From contig CM031560.1 of NCBI GenBank assembly GCA_018466975.1, positions 2,232,001-2,296,000 of the forward strand: a DNA stretch of 64,000 bases, given 5' to 3'. The notes beneath the pieces are model-generated. The model was not told where the DNA came from, did no database searches, and saw nothing but the letters and a program-made list of their open reading frames with translations. Position 1 is the stretch's first letter; every line of letters begins with the position of its first letter. The translations under genes were made by a program, and so were the position numbers. Positions 22,812 to 34,120 of this stretch are shown here, piece after piece. Source of the DNA: Sparassis latifolia. Lineage: Eukaryota; Basidiomycota; Agaricomycetes; Polyporales; Sparassidaceae.

Positions 22812-23971
22812 TCACAGGCTACCAAACCGCTCCTTCATGTAATCCTCGAACGTCGTTCGCCGCACCTCGGGGAACAAGTCCCAATGACACTCCCAGCGCG
22901 ACCTGCGGAACGTGCCCGAGCCCTGTATGCTCTTCACCACGAAATAAAAATCGACCGGGATGTTCGAGCTCTGCGCGATCTGCGGCGGCGCCTCCGCGGG
23001 GTGCGCTGCGAACCGGTGCGCCTCGTCGTGCGAGAAGTAGCGCACGCGCACTTCGCGGCGGCTGTATGCGCGGAGCAGCGCGACGAGCGCGTCCTGCGAC
23101 AGGGCCTCGCTGGGGAAGTTGAGCGTCGCGTTCGCGGAGCACGCGGGCTGGCTGAGCGTCGCCACGACGTAGCGGGCGACGTCCCGCGTATGGGACCAGT
23201 CCGCCAGAGCGGCACCGTCCCCGATGACGGGAACTTCGTATGTGTCTTGGTCCTGTGCCCAGGGGCACCAGAATGTTTCAGGTATCTGCAACACGGGCGG
23301 GGGTGGATGTCCGCGCGCGTACGACAGGAATGGGACACACCTGGTCGTAGAGATCGCCTACCCCTATGAACGTGAACGTGATCTGTCCGGACTCGACGGC
23401 GGGATGGAGCTTCAGATGCAGCGCAAAGCGCTCCTTCTCGTCCCACAGCTGTGTGCGACGTGCGTCATTAGCCCCCGCGAACAAGTGGTCGATGGACAAC
23501 CCACAGGCATGATACGCGCCCCCGGATCGCCCGGGGCGCGGTACGCCTGGTGGAAACCGAACTCGGACGGGTAAAAGCGTCGGACGCCTGCGCGGAAGAG
23601 GTCGGGTGCCGCCAGTAAATAGGACGGTGCGACTCACCAGCTTTAATCGCGGCATCGAGGATGGGGTACTGCGCAGCGACGCCCGGGCCGTTCAGCACGG
23701 CCACGACGGCGTCCACGCCGCGGAGGGCATCCACGAGCTCATCGCCGCCCTTGGAGTAGTCTAGGGTGACCACCCTGAGCCTTGGGTGACTTTTCAAAGA
23801 TTCGTCCAGACTCTTCCCTGGTCGCATGATGGCGACCACGGTAGGCTGGTAGTCGGGAATATGGGTGTCGAGGAGAGCTTTGAAGATGACGCTCCCGAGC
23901 ATTCCTGTGGCACCGAAGAGCGCTACAGTGTTCAGGGGGTGGAGATCTAAGGCGGGTGCAGGAGTGGACAT
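22812..23971 (-). CDS. NmrA-like NAD(P)-binding oxidoreductase
   Basis: Atypical short-chain dehydrogenase of the NmrA/isoflavone-reductase family; members either reduce small aromatic substrates or sense the NAD(P) pool. Exons 23638..23971, 23505..23587, 23341..23448 and 22812..23285 give 332 aa. The N-terminus carries the dinucleotide-binding loop GATGMLG at about 20-26, followed by VVAIMRPGKS; VRRFYPSEFG near 115 is the family's second signature. The C-terminal half has TFTFIGVGDLYD and NFPSEALSQDALVALL. The start ATG at 23971 precedes the Rossmann fold by about 17 residues, normal for the family. A broken copy of its last exon lies downstream at 22252..22585. The substrate cannot be inferred. 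Confidence 0.88.
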
Positions 23972-25002
23972 GGTGAGTATTGTAACGTGCTGCAGGTTAG
24001 GCCCTGAGAACTTGTTAAAACACAGCAGTCAAGTTATATATGCAGAGTCAAAGTACGGTGCATCAGAAGGCCACGGGTACGGAGTAGCTGAGCAGCTCTG
24101 CTGGTGTGAGTTTGATGTCGACGTCTACGTCATCGGATGAGATATGGAGTAGGCCTTACTCCGGCCCCGAGAGTCGGTCGAGAGCACATTTGGGTCTGCC
24201 AAGATATATGTCGGGTATATGCATCCTGATATTCGTTGCACCGATCCAAGAATACAGAAGTCCATCCTCAGGCAGGATTCAGACCGTCGTCGACCAGCTA
24301 CGCATGCACTGCCAACCGATACAAGTGTTCGACGACAACGGATCGACAATCTGGATTTACTTGCGCCGACTGCTAGCCTATACGCAGATAGAAAGACTGG
24401 CCTCGACATAGAAACACAAGCATTGGTCTTGAAATTTGAAAGTTTGACTCTTCGACTTTGCAATATTTGTATTGACGCCTGAGTCCCCTGCGGCTCCCTG
24501 CCTCTGCGCTGCATAGTTTGGTTTTCGGACTTCTCATGGGCATGAAGCTTACAGCTTGAGGCTTGAGGAGGTATCCAAGTCCTCGTGGACAGACTTCCAT
24601 GGGAAGCGAGTACGACAAGGAGAGAGGACCAAGGACGGGAAAAATCCACGCGTAATCTGGAAGCGCATCATGATTTGGTTTTGTATTCATTGCGCCCGGA
24701 CCATTAGAGCGTCCGCACCTTCACGAGTCTCTATACAGAGGTTGTACTTGGCCTGCTGCCCAGCTCGAGGACTTGTCTCTGACTAGCTCGAGGGAAGGTG
24801 CACCTCGTGAGCAGGTCGACAGGCGGACGGGGACATCATGATCCTGCCATGGCCAGCGAGTTCCCCATCCGGTCAGGTCGCGCTGGGCAGCTGAGCGGGC
24901 CAAGCCGCCGGTACAAAAACCCGAGACCGAGTGCGGGCTGCGTCGAGGCCAACTCTCTTCCCCCTCGAGCTCGAGTCCACGGCCCCGACGTCGAGCACCA
25001 GT
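23972..25002. other. Intergenic region, divergent promoters
   Basis: Separates the minus-strand NmrA gene from the plus-strand GPI-protein gene and should carry both promoters. A 174-codon minus frame at 24125..24649 has no motif or splice support and was not called. Confidence 0.4.
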
Positions 25003-25009
25003 TTATAAG
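25003..25009 (+). promoter_or_regulatory. TATA box of the GPI-anchored protein gene
   Basis: TTATAAG about 45 bp upstream of the ATG at 25054, which would give a short leader. Confidence 0.5.
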
Positions 25010-25053
25010 GCCCCGTCTCCACGTTCGACACGCTCATCGCAACGTTGTACACC

Positions 25054-26050
25054 ATGATTTCCTCGACGATCTACGCTCTATCTTTCCTCTTCGTCGCTGC
25101 GACCGCGCTACCGCTGGCACCGCGCGACGTCGTCGCCCCGCCCATCACGTATCCTGTTGCTGGTACAGTGTGGACGGTTGGCGCGACGGAGACTGTTACA
25201 TGGTGAGTAGCGAAACTTCCGGAGCATCGCGCCCTTTGACCACGTCATGTCCAGGGATACCTCCAACCTACCTCCAGTCGCGAATATTACGAACATTAAC
25301 GGAGAGGTCGTCTTGGGCTATCTCACAGCCGACAGCGAGAACCTTGATTTCCGTGCGTCCCGACTCGAACGTCGAAAGTACTCTCAGTCTCATCTAAGTT
25401 GTATCCGACAGAATCACCTCTAGCTCAAAATTTCAACATCACTTCGGGTTCCGTCCAGATCGTCGTACCAGACGTCCCATACCGGACAAACTACATCCTC
25501 GACCGTGTGTCTCTCCCACTTTCTTAATGACATATGCGTGTCTAACACCTTTCCAGTTATGGGTGACTCGGGGAACATCAGCCCGACCTTCACGATCGTC
25601 GGCGGCTCTTCATCCTCCAGTTCCGCTCCCGCAAGCTCCACCGCGCCATCCTCGTCCTCACCCGTATCCTCGTCCCCGGCGGCATCACCCTCCGCGCCCT
25701 CGTCAACCGCCGTGTCCTCACCTGCCGAGTCGACCCCCGCGACGGCCGCAGACGCAGCCCCGACATCTGCCGTTTCCTCACCTGCCCCGAGCAGCGTTGC
25801 GTCTTCAGCGCCATCCAGCGGCTCCAGCGGAATCGCTTCTCCGCCGCCCTCTAGTGGTATTTCCGCGCTATTGTCAGGTTCGTCTACGAGCTCTGCGCGG
25901 ACGTCCGCAAGCACCTCTGCAGCGACCAGTGCGACGAGCGCGGCCCCGAGCGCGACGCACACGAGCACGAGCGGCGCGTGGTCCTGGCAGCGCGCGAGCG
26001 GTGTGACGTCGCTCGCCGTCGCGGCGCTCACCGCGTTCGTCGTGCTCTGA
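25054..26050 (+). CDS. Ser/Thr-rich GPI-anchored cell-wall protein, Kre9/Knh1-like
   Basis: Predicted cell-surface protein. Exons 25054..25202, 25255..25352, 25412..25504 and 25557..26050 give 277 aa. Residues 1-19 are a signal peptide. About 25-120 match the Ser-Thr-rich GPI-anchored/Kre9-Knh1 N-terminal domain: YPVAGTVWTVGATETVTWD, then FNITSGSVQIVVP and MGDSGNISPTFTIV. Residues about 125-250 are almost only Ser, Ala, Pro and Thr, a likely O-mannosylated stalk. The C-terminus is a small-residue stretch followed by hydrophobic VTSLAVAALTAFVVL, a GPI attachment signal. The family is linked to beta-glucan assembly in yeast; the role here is inferred only from that. The coding sequence is GC-rich with strong C/G third positions. 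Confidence 0.88.
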
Positions 26051-26567
26051 TCTGGTACGAGGTGCGACTACGACTCTCCGCGATACCCAGTTGGTGTGCG
26101 GAGGAAGGTCATCGGTCATCTCACGGATTTTCGCTGTGGACTGTGAACTGTACTGTGGTTCATGGACTGGACACGATGCATCACGGCATTTACGCCTTGT
26201 ACATTTACGCCTTGCATATTTACGCCTTCTATGCGTTCCCGCCTTCCGCATCACGCTTCTTGCATTACACCTTTAATCTTGCATCGCGATGGCGGACCCT
26301 AATTACGACGATATCACCGCTTTGGATTTTGCTTGCATATAATGACGTTGACGTTTGTGTACATACTAGTAGGCTACTGACTCGGTAGTGGGAGGAGAGG
26401 TTAGCGGGGCGGTTGTTTGGTTGCGCTGCGCATGTGCTGAGAAGTAGGTAATTGCGAAAGAGGTTTGCTACTACCTTGAACGTTTGAACTCTGGCACAAG
26501 TTCTTGCCGCGCATAGATCTGTCACTGCGCAGACAGCCGGACAGATACTCTGCGCGACGCGTCCATC
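26051..26567. other. 3' flank with short tandem repeat
   Basis: Downstream of the GPI gene. Around 26188..26230 the core ATTTACGCCTT occurs three times in tandem with small changes. No gene seen. Confidence 0.4.
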
Positions 26568-27178
26568 GCATGACTCTCGCCACAGACGCGTCGCGCACGT
26601 GGGCAGGAAGTACGGTCACGGTCAGCGCGAGACTCGAGTGGCGGTCACAACTCTGTAATGAACCCAGCACGCTCGTCGGAGACGCTGTAGCTCATGTTTG
26701 ACTACAGGATCTGTCTTTTAAGAGGTACTACTCCGTCAGTTCTGCGTTGGTACGCTGTCCACCTGTCGAACTACCCAGGGAATGCCTGGGAATGCCCGAC
26801 GGGAGCACGCCTCTGCATTCTACCGCATGTATGGAGTGCGTACGTCCACTTTGCGACTTGCCCACCGGTCTGCTCGAGCAATGAGTGGGAAATCTGTCTG
26901 GTATAGACACTCGAGTCCCCCTAACTCGTCTCCCACATACTTCTGCGCCGTGCAGCTCAGGTGACGTCCCCCAACCCTTCATGGCAAAAACTTTCTCCGG
27001 GGCGCGCACTGACGCACGCAGTGACGCGTAGGAAGGCAAACATGTACATAAGTAGCGTGGTCGCAGTACACAGTTGGTGAGTGCTGGACGTTGGTTGGGG
27101 TGCGTGTGGTGTGGGTATCGCGCTGTGGTGCCGATATGTTGAAGCAAACTTTCATCCTTTGATAGAGATACATATGGC
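26568..27178 (+). repeat. Dispersed repeat, copy A
   Basis: Diverged direct copy of 30112..30865. Shared blocks include ccacagacgcgtcgc at the left end (about 26579 and 30122), gggaatg...cgacggga in the middle, and the long block ending gcaaacatgtacataagtag (about 27035 and 30597). The right ends share gagatacatatg-like sequence. No transposase frame is present; it could be a solo LTR or a non-autonomous element. Strand is arbitrary. Confidence 0.75.
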
Positions 27179-27355
27179 GCTGTCAATCCCGTCGATCCGT
27201 CCTTGCGTCGTTCGCGATGATATTGAATGCTCGAACCACCCCACCGTACATATGTACGTACATTTGTCATAGCATCAGTGTTCGAAACAAGTACTGTAAC
27301 AAACAGTGCGGATGTGTCGGACGTCCACCAGCTGCATCGGTGCAACTTTCCCATC

Positions 27356-28691
27356 ATGAACGATTCGTTGGTATTTGTGATTGCCGATCCTGGCTGTTTG
27401 TTGAGTATCTTCGATGCTATGAAGTGAGTTCCGTGACAGTCCTGTCAATAGATAAAGGGATCGCACACACCATCCGAGACACCAAGCAAATTCCACCGTA
27501 TGTCGTATCGACTGAGCAGCCCCGAATGCTGCAGCACAGGACGATGAGCTAATGCTTCGAGTGCTATATCATTCTGGTGAGCTGTCTGTGCATGTGATGT
27601 TGTCTAGTACTGACTTGTGTTCCCAATGAATTTCCTCGATGGGTACATCTCCCAGGTCTACGAGAATGCCGACCCAGATGTCTTCTTCGAAGAACGGAGG
27701 GTATATGACGGTGAGTTCGATCCGGACAACCTAGATGGCACACTAAATTTGGGTGGGAGGGGATGGCACTGTTCATGAGGATGCCCTTAGAAGAGCGTCA
27801 CTGTCACCTGTGATTTATATTTGAAGAGTACGGTTCTGACTTTTCTTACGTATCATAGGATATACAGCAAGTTCCAATGTATGATGCACACTGATTCTGT
27901 GAAAACTAACGGCTAGAATAAGGTAGCAGGTCCAAGACTGCGTATGCGCACGCGCACGACGCTATCGTAACGTGTATATGTAGAGGAGCGTACGACAGGT
28001 AGGAATTATTAGTGTTCGCCATCATCGAAACCGATATGTAGTGGACGTCGTGCAATGGAATCCCTACGCTGCCAAACTCGCAACGAGTGGAAGCTAATTT
28101 TGTAGCGCTCACGAGAGACACGTACAACTTGTAAGGGCTCGACGCGGACGATTTGGCAAGACATGTGGATGTGTGGGAGACACTCCGGGATCCTGTTGAA
28201 CAGGTATGCTCAGCAGAAGAGACGACACTTGAAGTATATGTCGGAGATGAGGCAAAAGAGCCAAGAAAATGCCATCCAGGTTTATCTAGCCAATCCCCTG
28301 TGTTTCAATAGTTCCGAGTGTTTCTTTCGGATTCTTGCCTTCTTCCGATACTATCTGTGTCTGCGAACAACAGCGGATACGTGCTGACCGAGTTACTATA
28401 TGAAGATCTGACCAGCAACTAATGAAGAGGGTCTGAGCGCTACCGAGAGCCAATGTAACCAATGTTGGAGACCTATGGCTCCGCAGATTTTGCCAGGTAA
28501 ACTTAAAATCAACATGTAAAGATCTTTCGTACTTTGACATCCATGAATACACTGGCATGCCCAATGGCAAGTATTTCACGACATATCTATCCCAGGTTGC
28601 TCACTGGTTGTCAGAGTCTGTAGCATCAGTGTTGCGTTGGGAGGATCTATACAGCCAGAAAAGTCAGATGATCGTCAAGTTATTCCGATGA
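27356..28691 (+). CDS. Hypothetical intron-rich gene, possibly decayed
   Basis: I do not recognise a family. Coding-like pieces occur in order on the plus strand: 27356..27423 (from ATG, SLVFVIADPGCLLSIFDAM, donor GTGAGT), about 27625..27711 (QVYENADPDVFFEERRVY), about 28036..28130 (VEANFVALTRDTYN), about 28139..28280 (LARHVDVWETLRDPVEQ), about 28312..28400 (PSVSFGFLPSSDTICVC) and about 28435..28691 (LRRFCQVNLKSTCKDLSYFD, to TGA). Between two of these pieces, at about 28130..28132, an in-frame TAA interrupts an otherwise continuous frame. So this may be a pseudogene, or a short intron was missed. Its end overlaps the stop of the opposite-strand HNH-like gene by 12 bp. Confidence 0.35.
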
Positions 28692-30004
28692 ATATCTTGC
28701 ACACCGATTCTGTCGCTCCTCGCACTTCAGCCTAAATCTCAGCTCCCAAACCTCCTTCCCGAGCTCAGTTTGCCATTCAGGATCAGCCGGGTCAAGATCG
28801 TCGCCGTCGAAGTATCCAAGGTCTTCCAGGTAACCATTCACATCAAATCCATCATATTTGTCCAAAATGTCGCCACCGAGGATGTTGTAGCTCAGGCACC
28901 GCGCAAAGTGTTCGGTAAGGCGTTCGCAAATGGGGCCACTGAGAGGTAGGTTAGAGGGAACTTGAGGCAAGAGACCCGAGTAGCTGTCGTAAAGACCAAA
29001 AAACACAACACGACAGTTGTCCTATTGAGCTCATATGCCAGTCAGCCAATAGGCAGATATTGACAGGATATAACATACCCCAACATCAATACCCCACTGA
29101 TTGCTCTTAAACAATTCCGCAAGGTCTGCACGTAATGTCCACGCATTAGATATTGCATAATATGATGTCATGTCAGCAAGGACCGGTGTCATTTGTGGGC
29201 CTTGGTAGTATTGCACCTATGTCATAGAAATTTCACTCAGTGGATGAACAGGGGACAGAAGCAGAAGGAACATACACGTCTGATCGAGCATGGAAGGATA
29301 ATCCAACACACTGTGAGAGGCACATCCGTCGACGATGCACCTGTAAGTACACATCGATGCCCATCCCTTGTCTGCACCTCCTCTATGAATGATCCTGTCA
29401 TATGATTCTTAAAATATCACAGTTTAGCGAGGGGTGGTTTAAGACATTCTAAGTCAAGTTACCCTATAAGCTTCCCTTGACGAAGTAGCTTCCTCTTCTG
29501 TGTACGTGATTTGCATTCCAGCGAAATGGACTTCATACTGGAATCTCGTCTGATCTTCTCCTGTACGCGAAAGAATAGGTTACGCACTGGCTATAATGAA
29601 TACTATTGAATTTTATACCTGGTAAAAATACACCTACATCGCCGGGCCTAAGGCGTTCTTGAGAATCACGAGGTAAGGCATCTCCAACAGGTTGCGCTAG
29701 ATACCTGAAGATGGCGTAGGTGGGTAATACTTCAACGGGATATAGGTTGAAGTCGTGAGGTTTGCTCAAGAGAAGTGTCAACCAGCGATACAAGCTAGCG
29801 ACAGTGATAGGGCTGTGAGCGTCCAGATGTAAACCTGATTTTGCAAAATACAGAGTCAAGTTGGTGACAACATTCCGTAGACGGTCTCTCACCTCCTATC
29901 AGTCGCAGCGACGGCGCCCAAATGAAGAAGTTCCTTTGTCTTTGTACGGATTTCTCCGACAGTGTATGCTGGGGAACATAGCACGAATCAGGCTGAGTAC
30001 CCAT
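28680..30004 (-). CDS. HNH-nuclease-fold protein, active site probably lost
   Basis: Exons 29893..30004, 29619..29834, 29463..29560, 29276..29380, 29079..29216 and 28680..29021 give about 336 aa. The middle carries an HNH_2-type core: VQTRDGHRCVLTG (entry strand with the structural Cys), then a segment where the family has a conserved AHIIP-type motif but this protein has VCWIILP, then SNAWTLRADLAELF where the family has an N-x-LLRADLH-x-LF pattern. Thus the Asn and hydrophobic frame are kept, but both catalytic histidines appear replaced (by Trp or Cys, and by Ala). The N-terminal 150 residues resemble nothing I know; the C-terminus is acidic. It may be a pseudonuclease. The start and the 29835..29892 intron are the least certain parts. 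Confidence 0.6.
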
Positions 30005-30111
30005 GGCTGAAGGCGATGGACTGCTGATGGAATAGCACCTGCAGTTTTGTCTTGACCGAGGCTGGCACTGATGCGTTAACAGTTGAATACGCTGACGATC
30101 ATGATATCGAT

Positions 30112-30865
30112 GACACTCCCGCCACAGACGCGTCGCCCACGCGGACAGAAAACACACCGTATGATTTCGGTAGCGGTGAACGCGAGTGGCGGCCGACTCC
30201 GCGATGAAGCCAGCATGCTCATCGGAGAGGCTGTGGCTCGGGTTCTAGTACTAGCAGGACCTATCCTTTGGGTGGTACTGCGTTGATACGCCGCGGCGCT
30301 GTCCACTTGTCGTAGTACCCTGGGAATGTCCGACGGGAGCCCGCTTCTGCCACATGTACGGACTGCGTCCACTTTGCCTCCTACGCACCGGCCTTCTCGA
30401 GCGATGTGTGGGATATTTATCTTGCATAGTCCGACTGCTCGAGGAATTCGTAAGTCCCTCTGACGTCTCTCAGGCAGTTAACTCTCCTCTGATATAATTC
30501 TACACTATGCAGCCCAGGTGACGTCGACGTCCCCCAACCCTGCAAGGCAGAGACTTTCTCCGGGGCGCCCACTGACGCACGCAGTGACGCGTAGGAAGGC
30601 AAACATGTACATAAGTAGCATGGTCGCAGAACACGGCTGGACGCACATCATGATCACCTCGTGGTTCTGGCATGTGCGGGAACGGGGGAACACTACAAAA
30701 GACGATCCGGTCCGCGCTGAGTTGTGTAGTTTCTGTTCCCCCCTTCCCCTCAGCTGGACGCGGTCGGTGAGTGCTGGACGTTGTGGAAGTGCGTGTGGCG
30801 TGTTCATAGCTTGCTGTGCGCAGGCGTGTTGATGCTAACTTTCATCGTTTGATATAGATACATAT
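30112..30865 (+). repeat. Dispersed repeat, copy B
   Basis: Second copy of the element at 26568..27178, same orientation, about 3.5 kb away. It carries an extra stretch of about 125 bp (30640..30765) flanked by ctggacgc-like sequence, plus an insertion around 30440..30500, relative to copy A. No long frame. The HNH-like gene and the hypothetical gene lie between the two copies. Confidence 0.75.
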
Positions 30866-31389
30866 GTACGTGCGTCTCTGTTTCTATATACTTGCCAGGC
30901 ACGAGTTTGTTGGTGCTCAGTGGGTTCGTCCATGCATCCATTCCCTCGTTCTCAGAACAGATCGCTTCCTCTGATTTTGTCATCTGTTCATCACGGGCTG
31001 CAGGGCGGTTGGACTATATCGTACTCTATGATCGACAGCGGCTTGCGCTGCGTACGGACGCACGGATACTACCAGCGTCCACCCAACCCGCTCTTACACG
31101 GTGATCTTTCCGCTTCGCGTAACAGGGTCCGGACCGTGACGCTCTCCAGCTCTTCGAGGGGCTCCATATCGTCGTGACACTGGAGATGGGCATCGCACCG
31201 TCTACCGACGCCACACCTTCCGTGTATTCGGGGCCTTGGATTGGCAGAATCCAATGCCCGAGCAAGCGGATTCCGTGCCCTCCCAGGACGGTCCCACCCA
31301 CCGGTCCCAGCTGGGATCGGGGCATGGGTGGCACGCTGTTTGTGCCGAGGTGTGTTGGGGAGATATTCCCAGATGGCGACACAGTGTGT
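30866..31389. other. Unassigned sequence
   Basis: No gene recognised. Frames on both strands at 31026..31580 overlap each other and have no motif. Confidence 0.35.
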
Positions 31390-32305
31390 ATCGTCTGTTG
31401 GTGTGCCTTCCGTTCATTCGCCGAGTGTATACGGTAGGCCTCAGAGCCGTCTTCACCTGGTGATAATATTGCACTGCCGCAACTCACTAATAACCCAGAC
31501 GTGCGGGTAGGGCGAGTCAACCCATCGCCCGTGGGTGGTACTTGAGTGATTGTCTCGTTGCTGATCTTCCTCATACCCACCTAGGTCTCGCTGGGCATCT
31601 TGTCACGTCGTATATCCTCATTTCTCCGACGTTCCCGCTGAACGACTGCACCACTTCAGGTTACTCATGCGCCCGGCCGGACCTATCGCCGCTCCCACCC
31701 CAAGGCCTGCGATTCAGAGTGAGCAGACCCGCCAGCGACGACGACACGGACGGCTCCATGTGTCCTATCCGGTCTTTCGCCGAATAAAACACATGGCGCC
31801 GTCCGCGTCCTGCCTCGCGCCGGCACTGCTCCTTTCTAGACGACATTCGTCAAGCAGGGTGAGCTGTCGGTGCGTCTTCCGTTCATTTGCCAGATGTATA
31901 CGGTAGGCCTCAAAGTCGTGTTCACCTCCTCATATATCTCGGCCGCCTCTCATACCCACCTAAGTCCCGCCGGGCCTCTTGCAAGGTTGTATACCCTCAT
32001 TTCTCCGACGTTCCCGCTAAAACGATCGCACCACTCCAGGTTACTCGCGCGCGCGGCCGGACCAGTGCACACACCAGGCCCGCCCTCCACGGTGCGCGCC
32101 TCTCTCACTTTCCCCTGCAGCTGCGAAGCCTATTGCCACTCCCACCCTCAATCCCTTGCAACTCATCGTGCGACCGGCAGACCCGCCAGCAACGACGACG
32201 CGGACGGCTCCAGATGTCTGAGCCTGTCTTTGACAGAATCAGACACCTGAAGCTGTCTGCGTCCGCGGACCCGCCGGAACGACTGCTTATCTCTAGAAGT
32301 CCTAC
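31390..32305 (+). repeat. Tandem duplication, two ~470-bp units
   Basis: Unit 1 is about 31390..31860 and unit 2 about 31863..32305. Paired blocks: tatacggtaggcctca (31428 and 31897), ctcatacccacct (31570 and 31958), tcatttctccgacgttcccg (31618 and 32008), and gacccgccag with gacggctcca (31728 and 32180). Each unit contains an imperfect inverted repeat around ggacggctcca...gtcc (31750..31805; 32200..32265). No open frame is conserved between units. Confidence 0.75.
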
Positions 32306-33044
32306 ATCGCGCCGTGTATGTACGTCCAGCTTATCCAACCCCGGCTCGCCCCACCGCCGCATCATCACACCGCCAAAAATTACGGTTCGAACTTCTGAGT
32401 TCAGAATTCAGATGCAAAATAACCGGGACGTATATACACGTACACGCTACACGCTACGCTGGGGCGACTGTTACATTCGATACATATAGAAGAGAGAGAG
32501 GAGGAGCGGAGAGGGGGGGGGGTGACACGAACTGCGAAACGACAAACCTGGAGGCGCAATACATCGCGAGGCCACACGTCGCCCGGGCACTACCATTACC
32601 ACTAGTATCACTATGTACCCGGACGCGAGGGGGAACTGCTAGTACTGACCCAATTCACATAAACGGAGCCCGGGGAAGATACACAAGTATGCACACGAAG
32701 TAAAGACAAAAGGATAAAGGTAGCGAGCAAGACGACCACGACGGCGGGCCAAGGCTCGGCGTGTTGGTAGACTGCCTCTTCCATACGCGATGTGATACAA
32801 GCACACACCGACAACCTCTTACAACTGCAGCCAACACATTCGACCGCCACCGCCGCCTATTCGTTAAAATTCATTTCATTGGGTTCATTTCGTCCCACCC
32901 TAGACCATACGATGAGTGGGCGGGGTCCAAGAAGCCGAGCGAGGAGAAGAACGGAGAGAGGCCGGGAAGGGAAAATTGCAAAGAAGCATGACCGATCCTA
33001 CTTTTCACTATTGCAACAGATCCAACATCACGCGTGATAGAGGT
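32306..33044. other. 3' flank of the MADS-box gene
   Basis: Includes a purine run of G and GA repeats at 32488..32522 and probably the 3' untranslated region of the MADS gene. No gene recognised. Confidence 0.4.
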
Positions 33045-34120
33045 TCACCGTCGCCCATAATGGCCGCCCTGCACCTGCGGAGGGGCACCCCACGGAGCCG
33101 CGCCCTCATGGCCAGTCTGCGGCGGGAAGCCATACGGGGGTGCGGGATACCCTTGCGGGTGCCCCGTGTACATCGCAGGATCGCCCTGAGGGCCGGGGTG
33201 CGCGTACTGGGGGTACGGCTGACCGGCGGGCGCAGGGCTCGGCTGGCCAGGCGCAGGCGCGGGGGGAATGTTGACGGGAAGCGGGGGCATCGCGCGGTGC
33301 GGCGACGGAGGAGGCTGCTGCTGCTGCGCGCCAGGGGCACCCTGAGGCGGCTGTACAACGGGGAGTGTGGGGGAGCCCGCGGTACGCGGAGACGCGTTCG
33401 GCGCGTTGTTCGCATTGTTCGTGGCAGAGGAGGATGCGCGACGGCGCTTGCTCCTGCGCTCAGGCGGGTGCTCCGTGTCCTCCTCTGCGGGAGCCTCCTC
33501 AGTATCCTCTGCTGCGCCCGGGGCGGGGGCTTGGCCTGCGATAGAGAGTCCGCCAGGGACGTTGGCGGACCCTGGCGCGGCATGGTGGCCCATGGACATG
33601 GCGCTGCGACCGATGGGGGTACCGACGGGGAGGGAGGAGGGGAGGGTGCCGTGAGGAGCGTTGAGGCAAGCCTGGATAAGGTTCTTGCCCTCGGGCTGAG
33701 TGACCAGAGGCTGGAGCTTGGCGGTGGTGAAAGTGTATACGAGGCCGGTCTCTGAGACGACGAGCAGGAGAACCTGGGTGCCGGTGAGCGTAGAGAGCTC
33801 GTATGCCTGCTCAGGGGAAGGGCGGTGAGTCTTAGTCAGCAGCGGGAACAAAGGGGGGTGATGCGCACCTTCTTCATGATACCAGCTTTGCGTTTGGAGA
33901 AGGTAATGTGGCGGCGGGACTTGTCCTGAATGAACTCAATCTTTATCTTGCGGCGACCGGCCTTCTTGTCGGACTTGGGCTTCTCCTCGTCTTCGTCATC
34001 GTCGCCGCCAGACTCCTGGGCGTCGGGATCGGCGACGAAGCCATCATCATGGGGAGCAGAAGGGAGGTTGTCACCGCGTTGGCGCTTGCCAAGGGTGGGG
34101 GACGTGGGGTCTGCTGGCAT
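33045..34120 (-). CDS. MCM1: SRF-type MADS-box transcription factor, MCM1 orthologue
   Basis: Sequence-specific regulator of cell-cycle, mating and metabolic genes that binds CArG-like sites as a dimer. Exons 33869..34120 and 33045..33806 (62-bp intron) give 337 aa. After an acidic stretch (GGDDDEDEEK) the MADS domain spans about 57-115: RRKIKIEFI, RHITFSKRKAGIMKK, then AYELSTLTGTQVLLLVVSE and TGLVYTF, which is very close to human SRF. The remainder is a long Pro/Gln/Ala-rich tail with a basic patch ERRSKRRR near 195 and a short polyGln, typical of an activation region. The ATG at 34120 is preferred; an in-frame ATG at 34312 would add 64 atypical Pro/His-rich residues. A TATATAG lies at 34331..34337. 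Confidence 0.93.

Noticed and set aside
24125..24649. 174-codon minus-strand frame
   Set aside because: Low protein-like character (Ser/Arg/Cys-rich), lies in a divergent promoter, no splice signals in place.
32488..32530. GA/G-rich run as a possible replication or telomere-like element
   Set aside because: A single purine run with no repeat of a telomere unit; simple low-complexity sequence.
32916..33755. 279-codon plus-strand frame
   Set aside because: Exactly antisense to the MADS-box coding exon; its Arg/Gly-rich residues reflect the GC-rich Pro/Ala codons of the real gene.
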